Position numbers and translations under genes: made by a program | Shown here: in pieces, positions 1-7,254 of the stretch | Layout: each line of letters starts with the position of its first letter | Numbering within the stretch: the stretch's first letter is position 1 | NCBI GenBank assembly: GCA_020635205.1 | Contig: JACKAE010000001.1 | Coordinates: forward strand, 930,001 to 994,000 | DNA: 64,000 bases | Reading direction: 5' to 3' | From: Ignavibacteria bacterium | Lineage (GTDB): Bacteria > Bacteroidota > Ignavibacteria > OLB7 | The notes under the pieces: generated by a model | Told to the model about the DNA's origin: nothing | Databases searched by the model: none | The model's input: only the letters and a program-made list of their open reading frames with translations

Positions 1-545
1 TTCTCATCTCCGATTACTTTTTTCTGATTCCAATGATCGTCGGTTTTGCCGCATCGTTCTCACCACAACCGTGGGGAGTAAAACTTGCGGTTCCCCTGAT
101 GATTGTTGCCGTTACTGTCGGGATCGTGCAGGTAGCTCTCCACCCAACAACACTCCGAATGTTGGGCGAACATTACATGCACAACCCAGACGGAGCGGAT
201 CGGGACTTTATCGTGACACTCTACCAAGGATTCTGGGCATACAACATTGTTCTGGAAGTCGGCCACCTTCTGTTGATTCACCTCGTGGTGCTGTTGGTAG
301 CTATCGGGATGTTGCGCGAACCGATCTACAAGCGGTGGATTGGGTGGCTTGGAATTGCTGGCGGAGCCATCGCAGCAATCTCGCTCGTTATCGGCGAGGT
401 CTTTCTGGAAAGTTCGGTGCTGGGAGATGCGATTACCTTCGGTGTTGGACTCCTTCCCTCAGCCGTCTGGCTTGTTACCGTCGGGATTACACTACTTCGG
501 TATAAGCCTACACCGTCCGAATTGGAAGCGAGGGGGAGAGCATGA
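1..545 (+). CDS. DUF4386-like multi-pass membrane protein (5' partial)
   Basis: The reading frame is open to the left edge (first full codon at position 3), so the true start is probably outside the window; an internal ATG lies at 33. The visible part is a hydrophobic protein with about five membrane segments and a positively charged YKRWIGWLG loop. It is a clear paralogue of the next gene: both share the YKRWIG loop followed by a Gly/Ala/Ile-rich helix, an acidic E-[VI]-F-L turn and an LLP-[ST]-[AI]-VW final helix. The family resembles DUF4386 proteins, whose function is unknown. The stop overlaps the next start (ATGA), indicating translational coupling. Function not assigned. Confidence 0.75.
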   Translation, partial: LISDYFFLIPMIVGFAASFSPQPWGVKLAVPLMIVAVTVGIVQVALHPTTLRMLGEHYMHNPDGADRDFIVTLYQGFWAYNIVLEVGHLLLIHLVVLLVAIGMLREPIYKRWIGWLGIAGGAIAAISLVIGEVFLESSVLGDAITFGVGLLPSAVWLVTVGITLLRYKPTPSELEARGRA

Positions 546-1237
546 ACAGAAAAACGCTTGTAAAAATTGGAGGGGTCAGCGGCATTGTTCTCGGCGTTGT
601 CCAGCTTGCGGGAATCATCATGCACGGGTCGATTCCAGTCGATCTTGCCGAAGGGTTGGCCTTCGTGGAGAACCACCCTGCTTGGGCCTTAACCCACATT
701 CTCTTAATCACATCCTATCTGGTAATTATCAGCTTCTACGTTGGATTCCGGGCATCGTTTGATGAAGAGGTAGACCTGCCAGCACTGGAGATCGGGGCAA
801 ACCTTACTCTTGTTGGAGCGATTTTAGGAGCCGTTCACTTCATCATTCACTTCGCCCTCTATCCCTATTTTGCCGCCAAGTATCAAGGATTGCAGGGGAG
901 TGCTAATGGAGAAAATGTTCTGACATTCTATATGTCTGTCCACCACTACGCACACCTGTTGAATCGGTGTAGTCTCTTTCTGTTGATGATTGTCGCCTGC
1001 ATCTTTGCCCTCTCAATGCTTCGGGTGAGATACTACAAGAGGTGGATTGGTATACTTGGAACAGTCTCCTCGTTAGTGACAATCGTTGCTGTGGCCATCT
1101 CGGAAATTTTCCTGCCGCGTTCAACTGGGGACATCGTCTTTGCAATTGCACTCTTGCCTACCATTGTCTGGATTGTCGCGGTCGGTATCTCCATGTTGAA
1201 GCTCCCTCTTCCACAACCGTTAACACAAGCGGGGTAA
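542..1237 (+). CDS. DUF4386-like membrane protein, paralogue of the upstream gene
   Basis: 231 residues with six predicted membrane helices (about 8-28, 48-70, 85-108, 138-160, 165-190, 198-218). The second half repeats the arrangement of the upstream protein, including YKRWIGILG and the LLPTIVW final helix, so the two genes are a tandem duplication that has diverged. The start ATG overlaps the upstream stop by four bases, and the next gene follows after four bases, so these belong to one transcript. No catalytic motif is visible; DUF4386-like is the closest family I recognise, without known function. Confidence 0.75.
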   Translation: MNRKTLVKIGGVSGIVLGVVQLAGIIMHGSIPVDLAEGLAFVENHPAWALTHILLITSYLVIISFYVGFRASFDEEVDLPALEIGANLTLVGAILGAVHFIIHFALYPYFAAKYQGLQGSANGENVLTFYMSVHHYAHLLNRCSLFLLMIVACIFALSMLRVRYYKRWIGILGTVSSLVTIVAVAISEIFLPRSTGDIVFAIALLPTIVWIVAVGISMLKLPLPQPLTQAG

Positions 1238-1241
1238 GCAG

Positions 1242-1649
1242 ATGACAGCAACAAAACAGAAGAACTGGAGAGAGCACGTAGTGGTTGTGATTGCCGTGCT
1301 GACAATTGTTGCCGGAGGTGGACAGGCTCTCCTCTCTTCAACAGCACTCTCTACCATGGGAATTGCGAACCCTGATTCATCTACCCGTCTCTTCTTTCTG
1401 CTTCTCAGTCTGTTGATACTTCTCTTCGGTATGCTCCTGCTGAGTGAAGGACTTCGCCCTTCGGCAGATCGGCGAGTACTCTTCTGGACAGGAGTGCAGA
1501 AACTTGTTGCGGCCTTAGTCCTGCTTGTCGGTGTGATCGAGCAGACCCTCCTGAGTGCTGTTGTTGGGGTAGTTATCTACGATGGACTCTGTGGTCTCTT
1601 CCTTCTCCTTCACTGGTTTCGATTTCGCCGAACACTCAACACCGCGTAG
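1242..1649 (+). CDS. Small four-helix membrane protein, unknown function
   Basis: 135 residues with four hydrophobic segments (about 13-33, 49-69, 79-99, 103-123) and a basic C-terminus (FRFRR). No family recognised. It is packed between the DUF4386-like pair and the phosphoesterase with gaps of only a few bases, so it is probably co-expressed with them. The short loops and lack of polar residues in the helices argue against an enzyme; a structural or accessory membrane subunit is possible but unproven. Confidence 0.65.
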   Translation: MTATKQKNWREHVVVVIAVLTIVAGGGQALLSSTALSTMGIANPDSSTRLFFLLLSLLILLFGMLLLSEGLRPSADRRVLFWTGVQKLVAALVLLVGVIEQTLLSAVVGVVIYDGLCGLFLLLHWFRFRRTLNTA

Positions 1650-1652
1650 CCT

Positions 1653-3218
1653 ATGCCGAGCATTCTCTCCAACATATCAAAACTTCTCGCCGAGTGCGAG
1701 GAGGTAGGAACTGCCCCCAAGTATGTTGTTGGTGGTGGCGAAGATCCTCTTGTACTCTATCGCGACGGGGGCGGCAGAGAAATGATTGTGGTGAGTGACC
1801 TTCACATTGCTGCCGGACTTGATGCCGACGGTCGCTACGGCGGAACGGAAAACTTCTTCAGCGACGAAGCCTTCAGCCGCTTTGTTGACTACATGCGTTC
1901 AGATGTTGGTGGGAGTGGAGGCATCCTCATAATCAACGGGGACTTCCTCGACTTTTTGCGGATAGTAGAGCTTCCCGATTCGAGCCAAGCGTTTGACGAG
2001 TGGAGCGAGATGTTAGCCGAAGTCAACATTCAGAAAAGTCCTGCCGAGCTTGCGAAGGAGATCGACAACCGGCGGGAGCGTGAGTTCGGAATGAAGACGC
2101 ACGACTATCGGTCGGTCTGGCGTTTGCGTCGTTCGATCAAGGGACACCCGGAACTCTTCGTTGCGTTGGCGAAGTGGCTTGCCGACGGCACAAATCAATT
2201 GGTGATCTTGAAGGGAAATCATGACTTAGAATGGTATTGGTTAGCTGTGCGAAATGCGCTCCGGTTGGAGTTTGCGAAGATAATTGTTGGTGAATCGAGG
2301 GAAGACCTTGAGGTGGTGCTGCGGCAGACCGTGTTGCCTAATCTAATCTTTATCGACGACGCACTTCTGATCGATACCGACCTCTACGTTGAGCACGGAC
2401 ACCGTTACGACAAATTCACCGTAGTACTCGGAGAGCCAGCGGAGGTCTTCAACAAGAAATCGGGAGAACTTGAACTGAACATCCCCTTCGGTTCCTTCTT
2501 CAACCGATATTTACTTAACAGACTTGAGGGAACCTATCCCTACATCGACAACGTTCGTCCGCGCCAGAATATCCTTCCACTCTTGATTCGAGAACGATTT
2601 CCCCTCGCCCTCAAAATCATTTTCTATCACGTTGGATTTCTCTATAAAGTTCTTAGGAAAAACTGGCGCTACATCCGCTTCATGTTCGGTCGAGTCTTTT
2701 TCCTCTTCGCAGCGATAGCTATCCCGCTTGGGGTTCTTCTCTTTCTCTTTGCTGAGAGGTGGAGCGAAGTCTTCGGCGTCATCTTTTCACCTCGACAAAG
2801 TCCTACTTCACTGAAAGACAACCTTGTCAACGGACTTCTCGAAAGTTTGAAGTATGTCGGTGGATTGATTCTCTCCTACTTCTTAGCTCGGTTAGTGGCG
2901 CAGTTGCAATTGGGTGAGCCAAGCTCGTTAGAAAAGGATGCGCGAAGAATTATCAACAATATCGACTACCGATTTGTGACGATGGGGCACACGCACAACC
3001 CTGATCAGTTTCAGGTAGATGGGCGTTGGTTCTACAACACCGGTACGTGGATTCCGATAGTGGAGGCATCGAGTGCAGAAGTTCGGCGAGACAGAATGTA
3101 TTGCTTCCTCCACCTGAAGCGAGATGAGGAGACCGGACGATTGGAGCATTCCCCTTTGCAGCAGTGGGATGATAGTGCCGGGCGAGCGGTCAGGTGGCCG
3201 ATTGTGGTGAAAAAGTGA
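1653..3218 (+). CDS. Calcineurin-like metallophosphoesterase with membrane hairpin insert
   Basis: 521 residues. The dinuclear-metal motifs are all present: SDLHIA (D49, H51), NGDFLDF (D97), KGNHDLEW (N189, H190), EHGHRYD (H248 and H250) and MGHTHNP (445-448), followed by NTGTWIP, typical of calcineurin-like phosphoesterases. Unusually, about 190 residues separate the HGH and GHTH motifs and contain two hydrophobic segments (about 348-367 and 400-418). Because there are two, both halves of the active site can lie on the same, presumably cytoplasmic, face. The substrate is unknown; UDP-diacylglucosamine hydrolase (LpxH) is a related family, but this protein is twice its length. It starts three bases after the upstream stop and is likely part of the same operon. 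Confidence 0.85.
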   Translation: MPSILSNISKLLAECEEVGTAPKYVVGGGEDPLVLYRDGGGREMIVVSDLHIAAGLDADGRYGGTENFFSDEAFSRFVDYMRSDVGGSGGILIINGDFLDFLRIVELPDSSQAFDEWSEMLAEVNIQKSPAELAKEIDNRREREFGMKTHDYRSVWRLRRSIKGHPELFVALAKWLADGTNQLVILKGNHDLEWYWLAVRNALRLEFAKIIVGESREDLEVVLRQTVLPNLIFIDDALLIDTDLYVEHGHRYDKFTVVLGEPAEVFNKKSGELELNIPFGSFFNRYLLNRLEGTYPYIDNVRPRQNILPLLIRERFPLALKIIFYHVGFLYKVLRKNWRYIRFMFGRVFFLFAAIAIPLGVLLFLFAERWSEVFGVIFSPRQSPTSLKDNLVNGLLESLKYVGGLILSYFLARLVAQLQLGEPSSLEKDARRIINNIDYRFVTMGHTHNPDQFQVDGRWFYNTGTWIPIVEASSAEVRRDRMYCFLHLKRDEETGRLEHSPLQQWDDSAGRAVRWPIVVKK

Positions 3219-3230
3219 GAGGGGAGAGGG

Positions 3231-3260
3231 AATTCAAAATTCAAAAGGCAAAATTCAAAG
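3231..3260 (+). repeat. AATTCAAAA-family AT-rich repeat, copy a
   Basis: Tandem AATTCAAAATTCAAAA units followed by GGCAAAATTCAAA, 13 bases after the phosphoesterase stop. The same string, with one additional unit, recurs at 3418-3453, and relatives occur at 43210-43240, 43301-43371, 52190-52220 and 53069-53103. Confidence 0.85.
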
Positions 3261-3268
3261 TGAAGAGA

Positions 3269-3415
3269 GGTAGTCGCAACTCTTCAGGTTGCGCCGGGAT
3301 CAATAGAGGAAACCGAGGCTCGGAAGTCGAGAGTCGAAGAGTCGAGAGTCAAAGCATGGTAGCCGCAACTCTTTAGGTTGCGCCGGGATCAGTAGAGGAA
3401 GCCGAGCCTCGGAAA
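3269..3415 (+). repeat. Direct repeat pair with GCAAC/GTTGC hairpin, separated by GAGAGTC-rich DNA
   Basis: Two near-identical units, 3269-3325 and 3358-3415, about 89 bases apart. Each carries the hairpin CGCAAC-TCTTCAG-GTTGCG, or TCTTTAG in the second, then CCGGGATCA, an AGAGGAA block and CCGAG-CTCGG. Between them is GAGAGTC/GAAGAGTC low-complexity sequence (3326-3352). Degenerate relatives of the hairpin unit are seen near 12236-12285 and 63520-63565. Confidence 0.8.
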
Positions 3416-3417
3416 TG

Positions 3418-3453
3418 AATTCAAAATTCAAAATTCAAAAGGCAAAATTCAAA
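3418..3453 (+). repeat. AATTCAAAA-family repeat, copy b, abutting a start codon
   Basis: Three AATTCAAAA-like units plus GGCAAAATTCAAA end exactly at the ATG (3454) of the next gene. The repeat is in frame with that gene and can be read as an N-terminal extension (NSKFKIQKAKFK) from an upstream ATG at 3415, which is almost certainly not used. Confidence 0.85.
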
Positions 3454-4386
3454 ATGAAGAGAGAGAGAGGTTTGTGCGAACGTAGCTTGAGGGGCTTTCC
3501 GTGTCCCCTTCTTGTGTTGTTAATTTTGGGTGTTGTCTTTACTTCCGGCTGTAGCTTCTCTGGCATCGGTAGTGATCTCGGTCGTGGGCTTACCGACGGA
3601 CTTTCCGAACGAAGTGATTCCATTGGGGCAGGACTCGGTAGTGGTCTGATCCGAAGCATTCGGGATACGTTAGTGAGTGAGAGAACGCGGAGCGGATTAA
3701 CGGAGTTGATCGACTCTGTTATTACCGTTGCCGGTCTCTCCGCCAATCGTGGTGCTGTTGGTTTGCGGGATTCGTTGCTGAGCGTTGCGACACGCGATTG
3801 GCTGTTGGCACTGGAACGAGACCTTACGTCCGACCTTGTTTTAGCGTCGGCAGGGATTAGTGAAAATCTTCTGGGAGATCGGACACGGCAGAGAATCCGT
3901 TCGATTCGGAATGAGTTGTTAGGGGCAGAGACCATGATGTTTGTTGCCGCACTCCGCGACACACTTCTCGGCCCTCGAATGCGGGAGCAGATTGCACTGT
4001 TGCGGGATGAACTTCTCGGCCCTGAGACCCGTGCCGCTCTCGACTCTCTCCTGTTGACGGCAACCGACCGTCTTCAGGCGGTAACTCGGGAGGAGGGGAG
4101 CTTCCTTCAGCGGAACATCACCGCAATTCTCTGGACTGCCGGGGGGATCATCGGACTTCTGATGGGGTTGGCTGGATTTATTTTCGCGAGGGGAAAGCGG
4201 TACAGGAAGATGTTGGAGACCGTCACGCTTCAGATTCACCAAATGACAAGCAGGCAAGCCTACGACGACCTCACGAATCGAATTCAGATGAAGGCACAGG
4301 AAGAGGGAATTGAACGCAAGTTCCGACAATTCCTTGAGGGACAGGGCTTACAAGGAGATGGAAGCTGGCTTCCGGAGAAGATGTGA
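3454..4386 (+). CDS. Lipoprotein-like protein with tandem 16-residue repeats and C-terminal membrane anchor
   Basis: 310 residues from the ATG at 3454; an in-frame ATG at 3415 lies in repeat DNA and is rejected because the export signal begins after 3454. Residues 17-33 form a hydrophobic stretch ending in VFTSGC, a plausible lipobox (C33). Four exact 16-residue-spaced repeats follow at 135, 151, 167 and 183, of the form [IL]-R-[DN]-x-LLG-x-x-T-R-x-x-[IL], with two looser copies at 69 and 104; these should be amphipathic helices. A membrane helix (223-245) then leads into a charged tail. A lipobox and a later membrane span in one protein is unusual; the lipobox may simply be the first membrane anchor. 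No family recognised. The stop codon lies in the end of a dispersed repeat element. Confidence 0.7.
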   Translation: MKRERGLCERSLRGFPCPLLVLLILGVVFTSGCSFSGIGSDLGRGLTDGLSERSDSIGAGLGSGLIRSIRDTLVSERTRSGLTELIDSVITVAGLSANRGAVGLRDSLLSVATRDWLLALERDLTSDLVLASAGISENLLGDRTRQRIRSIRNELLGAETMMFVAALRDTLLGPRMREQIALLRDELLGPETRAALDSLLLTATDRLQAVTREEGSFLQRNITAILWTAGGIIGLLMGLAGFIFARGKRYRKMLETVTLQIHQMTSRQAYDDLTNRIQMKAQEEGIERKFRQFLEGQGLQGDGSWLPEKM

Positions 4387-4642
4387 TATATACGCGGAGA
4401 ATCCGTTTGCGAGTTTGCTATTAACCCCCGACTTCCCGTTGGGTGTGGTGAGACTCTCTGCCTCGGCTCCTCTCTCCCCACCTCGAAAACTCTCGAAATA
4501 TCTGAACAAACTATGGGAGAGGGGCGGGGGGTGAGGGAATCGCACTGAGAAGAGTCAGCCAAGATTCGTAGAATCGGATGTTCCGAATTCCATCAACCGA
4601 TTGCCCTCGGATCATCTCGCATTTTCTTTGTCCGAGAGTATA
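4385..4642 (+). mobile_element. MITE-like 258-bp repeat element, copy A
   Basis: First of three highly similar copies (others 12291-12539, and inverted 23612-23869). It starts TGATATATACGCGGAGAAT and ends GTCCGAGAGTATA; the ends form imperfect inverted repeats (TATAC..C.CGG). Internal features are conserved: a CCCGAC/GTYGGG hairpin near 4427-4446, a long-range CCTCTCCC/GGGAGAGG pairing around TCGAAAACTCTCGAAAT, GGGGTGAGGGAATCGC, and a GATTC/GAATC hairpin. There is no credible ORF. The left end supplies the stop codon of the preceding gene. The TA at both ends would fit a Tc1/mariner/IS630-type target, but no transposase was found in the window. Confidence 0.75.
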
Positions 4643-4804
4643 AATCAACGGAGTCCTACGCCTTCATCTTCAGGACTGCCACTCAACTCAGAGTGAAGCG
4701 GAACGAAGACCGTTGCAGGTAGCATTCCAGGTCATCTTGCGGGGAGTGTGGGAAAGCAAGCAATAGCACTTCTATACTGACGCGAGATGCTATCGCAAAA
4801 AAAG
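4643..4804. other. Non-coding spacer after the MITE-like element
   Basis: No ORF with coding character. It contains CTTCAGGACTGCC-ACTCAACTCAGAGTGAAGCGGAACG, in pieces resembling the TGTCACTCTGAG repeat family at 20139-20400, and GTTGCAGGTAGCA, echoed as GTCGCAGGTAGCA near 52920. Likely degraded repeat DNA. Confidence 0.5.
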
Positions 4805-4837
4805 AAGGGATCAGAACTCAGAGTTCTGATCCCTTCT
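4796..4837 (-). terminator. Rho-independent terminator of the aldehyde dehydrogenase gene
   Basis: A perfect 16-base inverted repeat (4805-4820 and 4822-4837, GAAGGGATCAGAACTC and its complement around one base) is followed on the minus strand by a run of seven or more T (A-run 4797-4804 on the plus strand). It lies 30 bases beyond the stop of the minus-strand aldehyde dehydrogenase. Confidence 0.9.
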
Positions 4838-4866
4838 CACTTTAGAATAAGAAAATAATTGCCTTC

Positions 4867-6387
4867 TTAATTCAAGTCAACCAACACTGTCTTGATCTGC
4901 GTGTATGCGTCGAGTGAGGCCTGCCCCAACTCCCGCCCGAAACCTGAATCCTTATAGCCACCAAATGGCAGAGCGTTGTCGGTCATGTTGTAGGTGTTTA
5001 CCCAAACTGTTCCGGCTTTAACCTTCTGTGCGAAGAGGTGTGCCTTCTTCAAGTCGTTTGTCCAGACACCTGCGGCCAGACCAAAGCGTGTACCGTTGGC
5101 GATTGCCGCGGCCTCTTCAATGTCGCTGAAGGTAATAACCGAGGCGACCGGACCGAAGATTTCTTCCTGCGCAATTGTCATCTCGTTCTTCACGCGGTCG
5201 AACACCGTTGGCGTCACGAAGTATCCGTTCTCTCCAACGCGCTCACCACCAACCAGAAGGTTTGCTCCCTCGTCGGTTCCCTTCTGAATGTAGCCGAGTA
5301 CGCGGTTCATCTGCTCTTCGTTAATCAGCGAACCCATCCGGGTTTTCGGGTCGAGCGGATCGCCCACTACCATCTTCGCTGCACGTCCGGCCAGAACTTC
5401 CATGAACTCTTCTCGCGCTGCCTCCTCGATCAGGATGCGACTTCCTGCCGTACACATCTGCCCTTGGTTGAAGAAGATTCCACTCAACGCAACCTTCGCG
5501 GCGAACTCAATGTTTGCGTCGGCGAAGATGATGTTCGGTGACTTCCCACCAAGCTCCAACGTCACCTTCTTCAGCGAATCGGCGGCTGTCCGCATAATCA
5601 GCTTGCCAACTTCGACTGATCCTGTGAAGGCAATCTTATCAACGTCGGGGTGGGCAACGAGTGCCGCACCAGTTGTTGGCCCGTCACCGGTGATGATGTT
5701 CACAACTCCCGCCGGCATTCCGGCTTCTTGCATAAGCTCGCCGAGACGAAGAATCGAAAGTGAGGTCTGCTCGGCAGGCTTTATCACCACGGTGTTTCCG
5801 CAGGCGAGTGCTGGGGCAATCTTCCAGGTCGCCATCTGGATTGGGAAGTTCCACGGGATGATCTGTCCGCAGACGCCAACAGGTTCGCGCAGCGTGTAGG
5901 CGAGTGCCCGCATATTCATGTCGGTCTCAATCGTCTGCCCGGAGACTTTCCCCGCCCACCCAGCGAAGTAGCGGAAGCAGTTGATCGACTGCGGCAAGTC
6001 AACGCGACGCGACTCTAAGAGAGGCTTGCCGTTGTTCAGCGTCTCAAGCTCTGCCAACTCGTCGATGTTTTGCTCCATCAAGTCGGCAATTTTCCAGAGA
6101 AGCTTCCCACGGTCTGCACCGTTCATTTTCTTGTAGTCTCCTCCCTCGAATGCTCTGCGGGCGGCAGCCACAGCCCGGTCTACATCTTCTTTTCCTGCCG
6201 AGGCAACCTTTGCGATTGTCTCTCCGGTTCCGGGATAGATCGCGTCGAACGTCTTTCCGTCGGCAGCTTCCACCCACTCGCCATCAATCAACATCTTGCC
6301 GTAGCGGAGATGCCCGTCGCTGTTTAGTTGGTTTAGTTGCGGTTTCGCCACCGCTATCGTTCCATTTGAAGTCGCTGTTTCTGACAT
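4867..6387 (-). CDS. NAD(P)-dependent aldehyde dehydrogenase (ALDH superfamily)
   Basis: 506 residues, the usual length for a soluble ALDH1/2/9-like enzyme that oxidises aldehydes to acids. The signature elements are present: PWNF (N180), KPAEQTS (K203, E206) for NAD(P) binding, FTGS (264-267), the ELGGK box with general base E278, and FFNQGQMCTAGSR with catalytic C312. The C-terminal PFGGYKDSGFGRE motif is intact. E206 of KPAE is typical of NAD-preferring enzymes, but the cofactor is not certain. The gene is monocistronic with its own terminator. The physiological substrate cannot be read from sequence; betaine aldehyde, acetaldehyde and aromatic aldehydes are all used by relatives. Confidence 0.95.
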   Translation of the reverse strand: MSETATSNGTIAVAKPQLNQLNSDGHLRYGKMLIDGEWVEAADGKTFDAIYPGTGETIAKVASAGKEDVDRAVAAARRAFEGGDYKKMNGADRGKLLWKIADLMEQNIDELAELETLNNGKPLLESRRVDLPQSINCFRYFAGWAGKVSGQTIETDMNMRALAYTLREPVGVCGQIIPWNFPIQMATWKIAPALACGNTVVIKPAEQTSLSILRLGELMQEAGMPAGVVNIITGDGPTTGAALVAHPDVDKIAFTGSVEVGKLIMRTAADSLKKVTLELGGKSPNIIFADANIEFAAKVALSGIFFNQGQMCTAGSRILIEEAAREEFMEVLAGRAAKMVVGDPLDPKTRMGSLINEEQMNRVLGYIQKGTDEGANLLVGGERVGENGYFVTPTVFDRVKNEMTIAQEEIFGPVASVITFSDIEEAAAIANGTRFGLAAGVWTNDLKKAHLFAQKVKAGTVWVNTYNMTDNALPFGGYKDSGFGRELGQASLDAYTQIKTVLVDLN

Positions 6388-6561
6388 TGTGTTCTGATCT
6401 TTGTTGTGATATTATATCGCTTCTACAGTAAGAACCAAAAAGATAGCGAATGGAAGTGAGTAGAACCATTGGGATGCGTAATATGTTAGGGCGAAGCTGC
6501 TGAGGAGTTGCGTGGCGTGTGCACGATCTTTTCTCTTTCATCGTCGCCCGACAACATCTCT

Positions 6562-6583
6562 TGTAATTACATTGTAGCTACAA
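6562..6583. promoter_or_regulatory. Two abutting palindromes, candidate operator of mazEF
   Basis: TGTAATTACA (6562-6571, perfect 10-bp palindrome) is followed directly by TTGTAGCTACAA (6572-6583, perfect 12-bp palindrome). Together they give two TTGTA half-site repeats 11 bases apart, 13 bases before the mazE ATG. AbrB/MazE-fold antitoxins bind such palindromes to autoregulate their operon. That role here is inferred from position. Confidence 0.65.
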
Positions 6584-6595
6584 AGATGATTGACT

Positions 6596-6853
6596 ATGAA
6601 TATCAGAACACGTATTGTACCAATTGGGAACTCTCAGGGAGTTCGGATTCCGAAAGCACTTCTCGAGAAAAGCGGGATTACTGGAGAGGTGTCACTGACT
6701 ATTCAAGAGGGGCGCATTGTTATCACCTCGATTCGTCAGCCTCGGGAAGGGTGGGAGGAAGAATTTCGGAAAATGGCTGAGGCTGGTGATGACCAGATGT
6801 TGGATGATCCGACCTCTACCAAGTTCGATGAAGAGGAGTGGGTATGGGAATAA
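6596..6853 (+). CDS. mazE: AbrB/MazE-family antitoxin
   Basis: 85 residues from ATG 6596 (a TTG two codons upstream is also in frame). The N-terminal swapped-hairpin barrel is evident: R-x-x-x-x-IGNSQGVRIPKALLEKSGI followed by a short strand pair, as in MazE and PemI DNA-binding domains. The C-terminus (about 50-85) is acidic and Asp/Glu/Trp-rich, the usual flexible toxin-binding tail. It ends inside the next gene, with the toxin start at 6844 overlapping by ten bases. The palindromes immediately upstream are the likely autoregulatory site. Confidence 0.9.
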   Translation: MNIRTRIVPIGNSQGVRIPKALLEKSGITGEVSLTIQEGRIVITSIRQPREGWEEEFRKMAEAGDDQMLDDPTSTKFDEEEWVWE

Positions 6854-7185
6854 TCCGAGGTCTCGTTGTTCGGCGGTTTGATGTTTGGCTTGTCGATCTT
6901 GAGCCAACGCGAGGGAGCGAAATCAGAAAGACTCGACCCTGTGTAGTGATTTCACCCGATGCGATGAATCGACAAATACGCACAGTTATTTTAGCTCCGA
7001 TGACGAGTAGTGGCAAGGCGTGGCCAAGCCGTATCTCTTGCTCATTTCAAGGAAAATCAGGATACATCGTTCTGGATCAGGTTCGAACAGTAGATAAGGA
7101 ATGGCTACAAAAACGTCTTGGAAGAATCACCTCGGTTACTGGAATAAAAGTTTTAACTCGGCTACAAGAAATGTTTGCTCTGTAG
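6844..7185 (+). CDS. mazF: MazF/PemK-family endoribonuclease toxin
   Basis: 113 residues from ATG 6844, preceded by GAGGAG at good spacing; a GTG at 6838 is also in frame. Features match the CcdB/PemK fold: RRFDVWLVDLEPTRGSEIRKTRP near the N-terminus (with the conserved G-x-E-x-x-K-x-R-P), then CVVISPD, VILAPMTSS and YIVLDQVRTVDKEWL with the conserved D-Q-x-R-x-x-D. These residues form the RNA-cleaving active site of MazF enzymes. Overlap with mazE implies coupled translation. Chromosomal MazF proteins cleave mRNA at short sequences; the target sequence here is unknown. Confidence 0.92.
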   Translation: MGIIRGLVVRRFDVWLVDLEPTRGSEIRKTRPCVVISPDAMNRQIRTVILAPMTSSGKAWPSRISCSFQGKSGYIVLDQVRTVDKEWLQKRLGRITSVTGIKVLTRLQEMFAL

Positions 7186-7254
7186 GAGTGTTGCCACCTC
7201 ATTTCCATAAATTCTTCCCTTGGAACCATCATCGTTCATCCAGATCAACCAATT

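Noticed and set aside
3194..3376. 60-residue ORF downstream of the phosphoesterase
   Set aside because: It lies wholly over intergenic repeats and translates repeat DNA; no ribosome site or family.
3231..3453. CRISPR array at the AT-rich and hairpin repeats
   Set aside because: Only two units of each repeat, spacers are themselves repeats, and there are no cas genes.
4310..4534. ORFs running into copy A of the 258-base element (and similar ones at 12250-12438 and 23573-23830)
   Set aside because: The shared peptide reflects the shared repeat, not a protein family; there is no ribosome site, and copies diverge at third and other positions alike.
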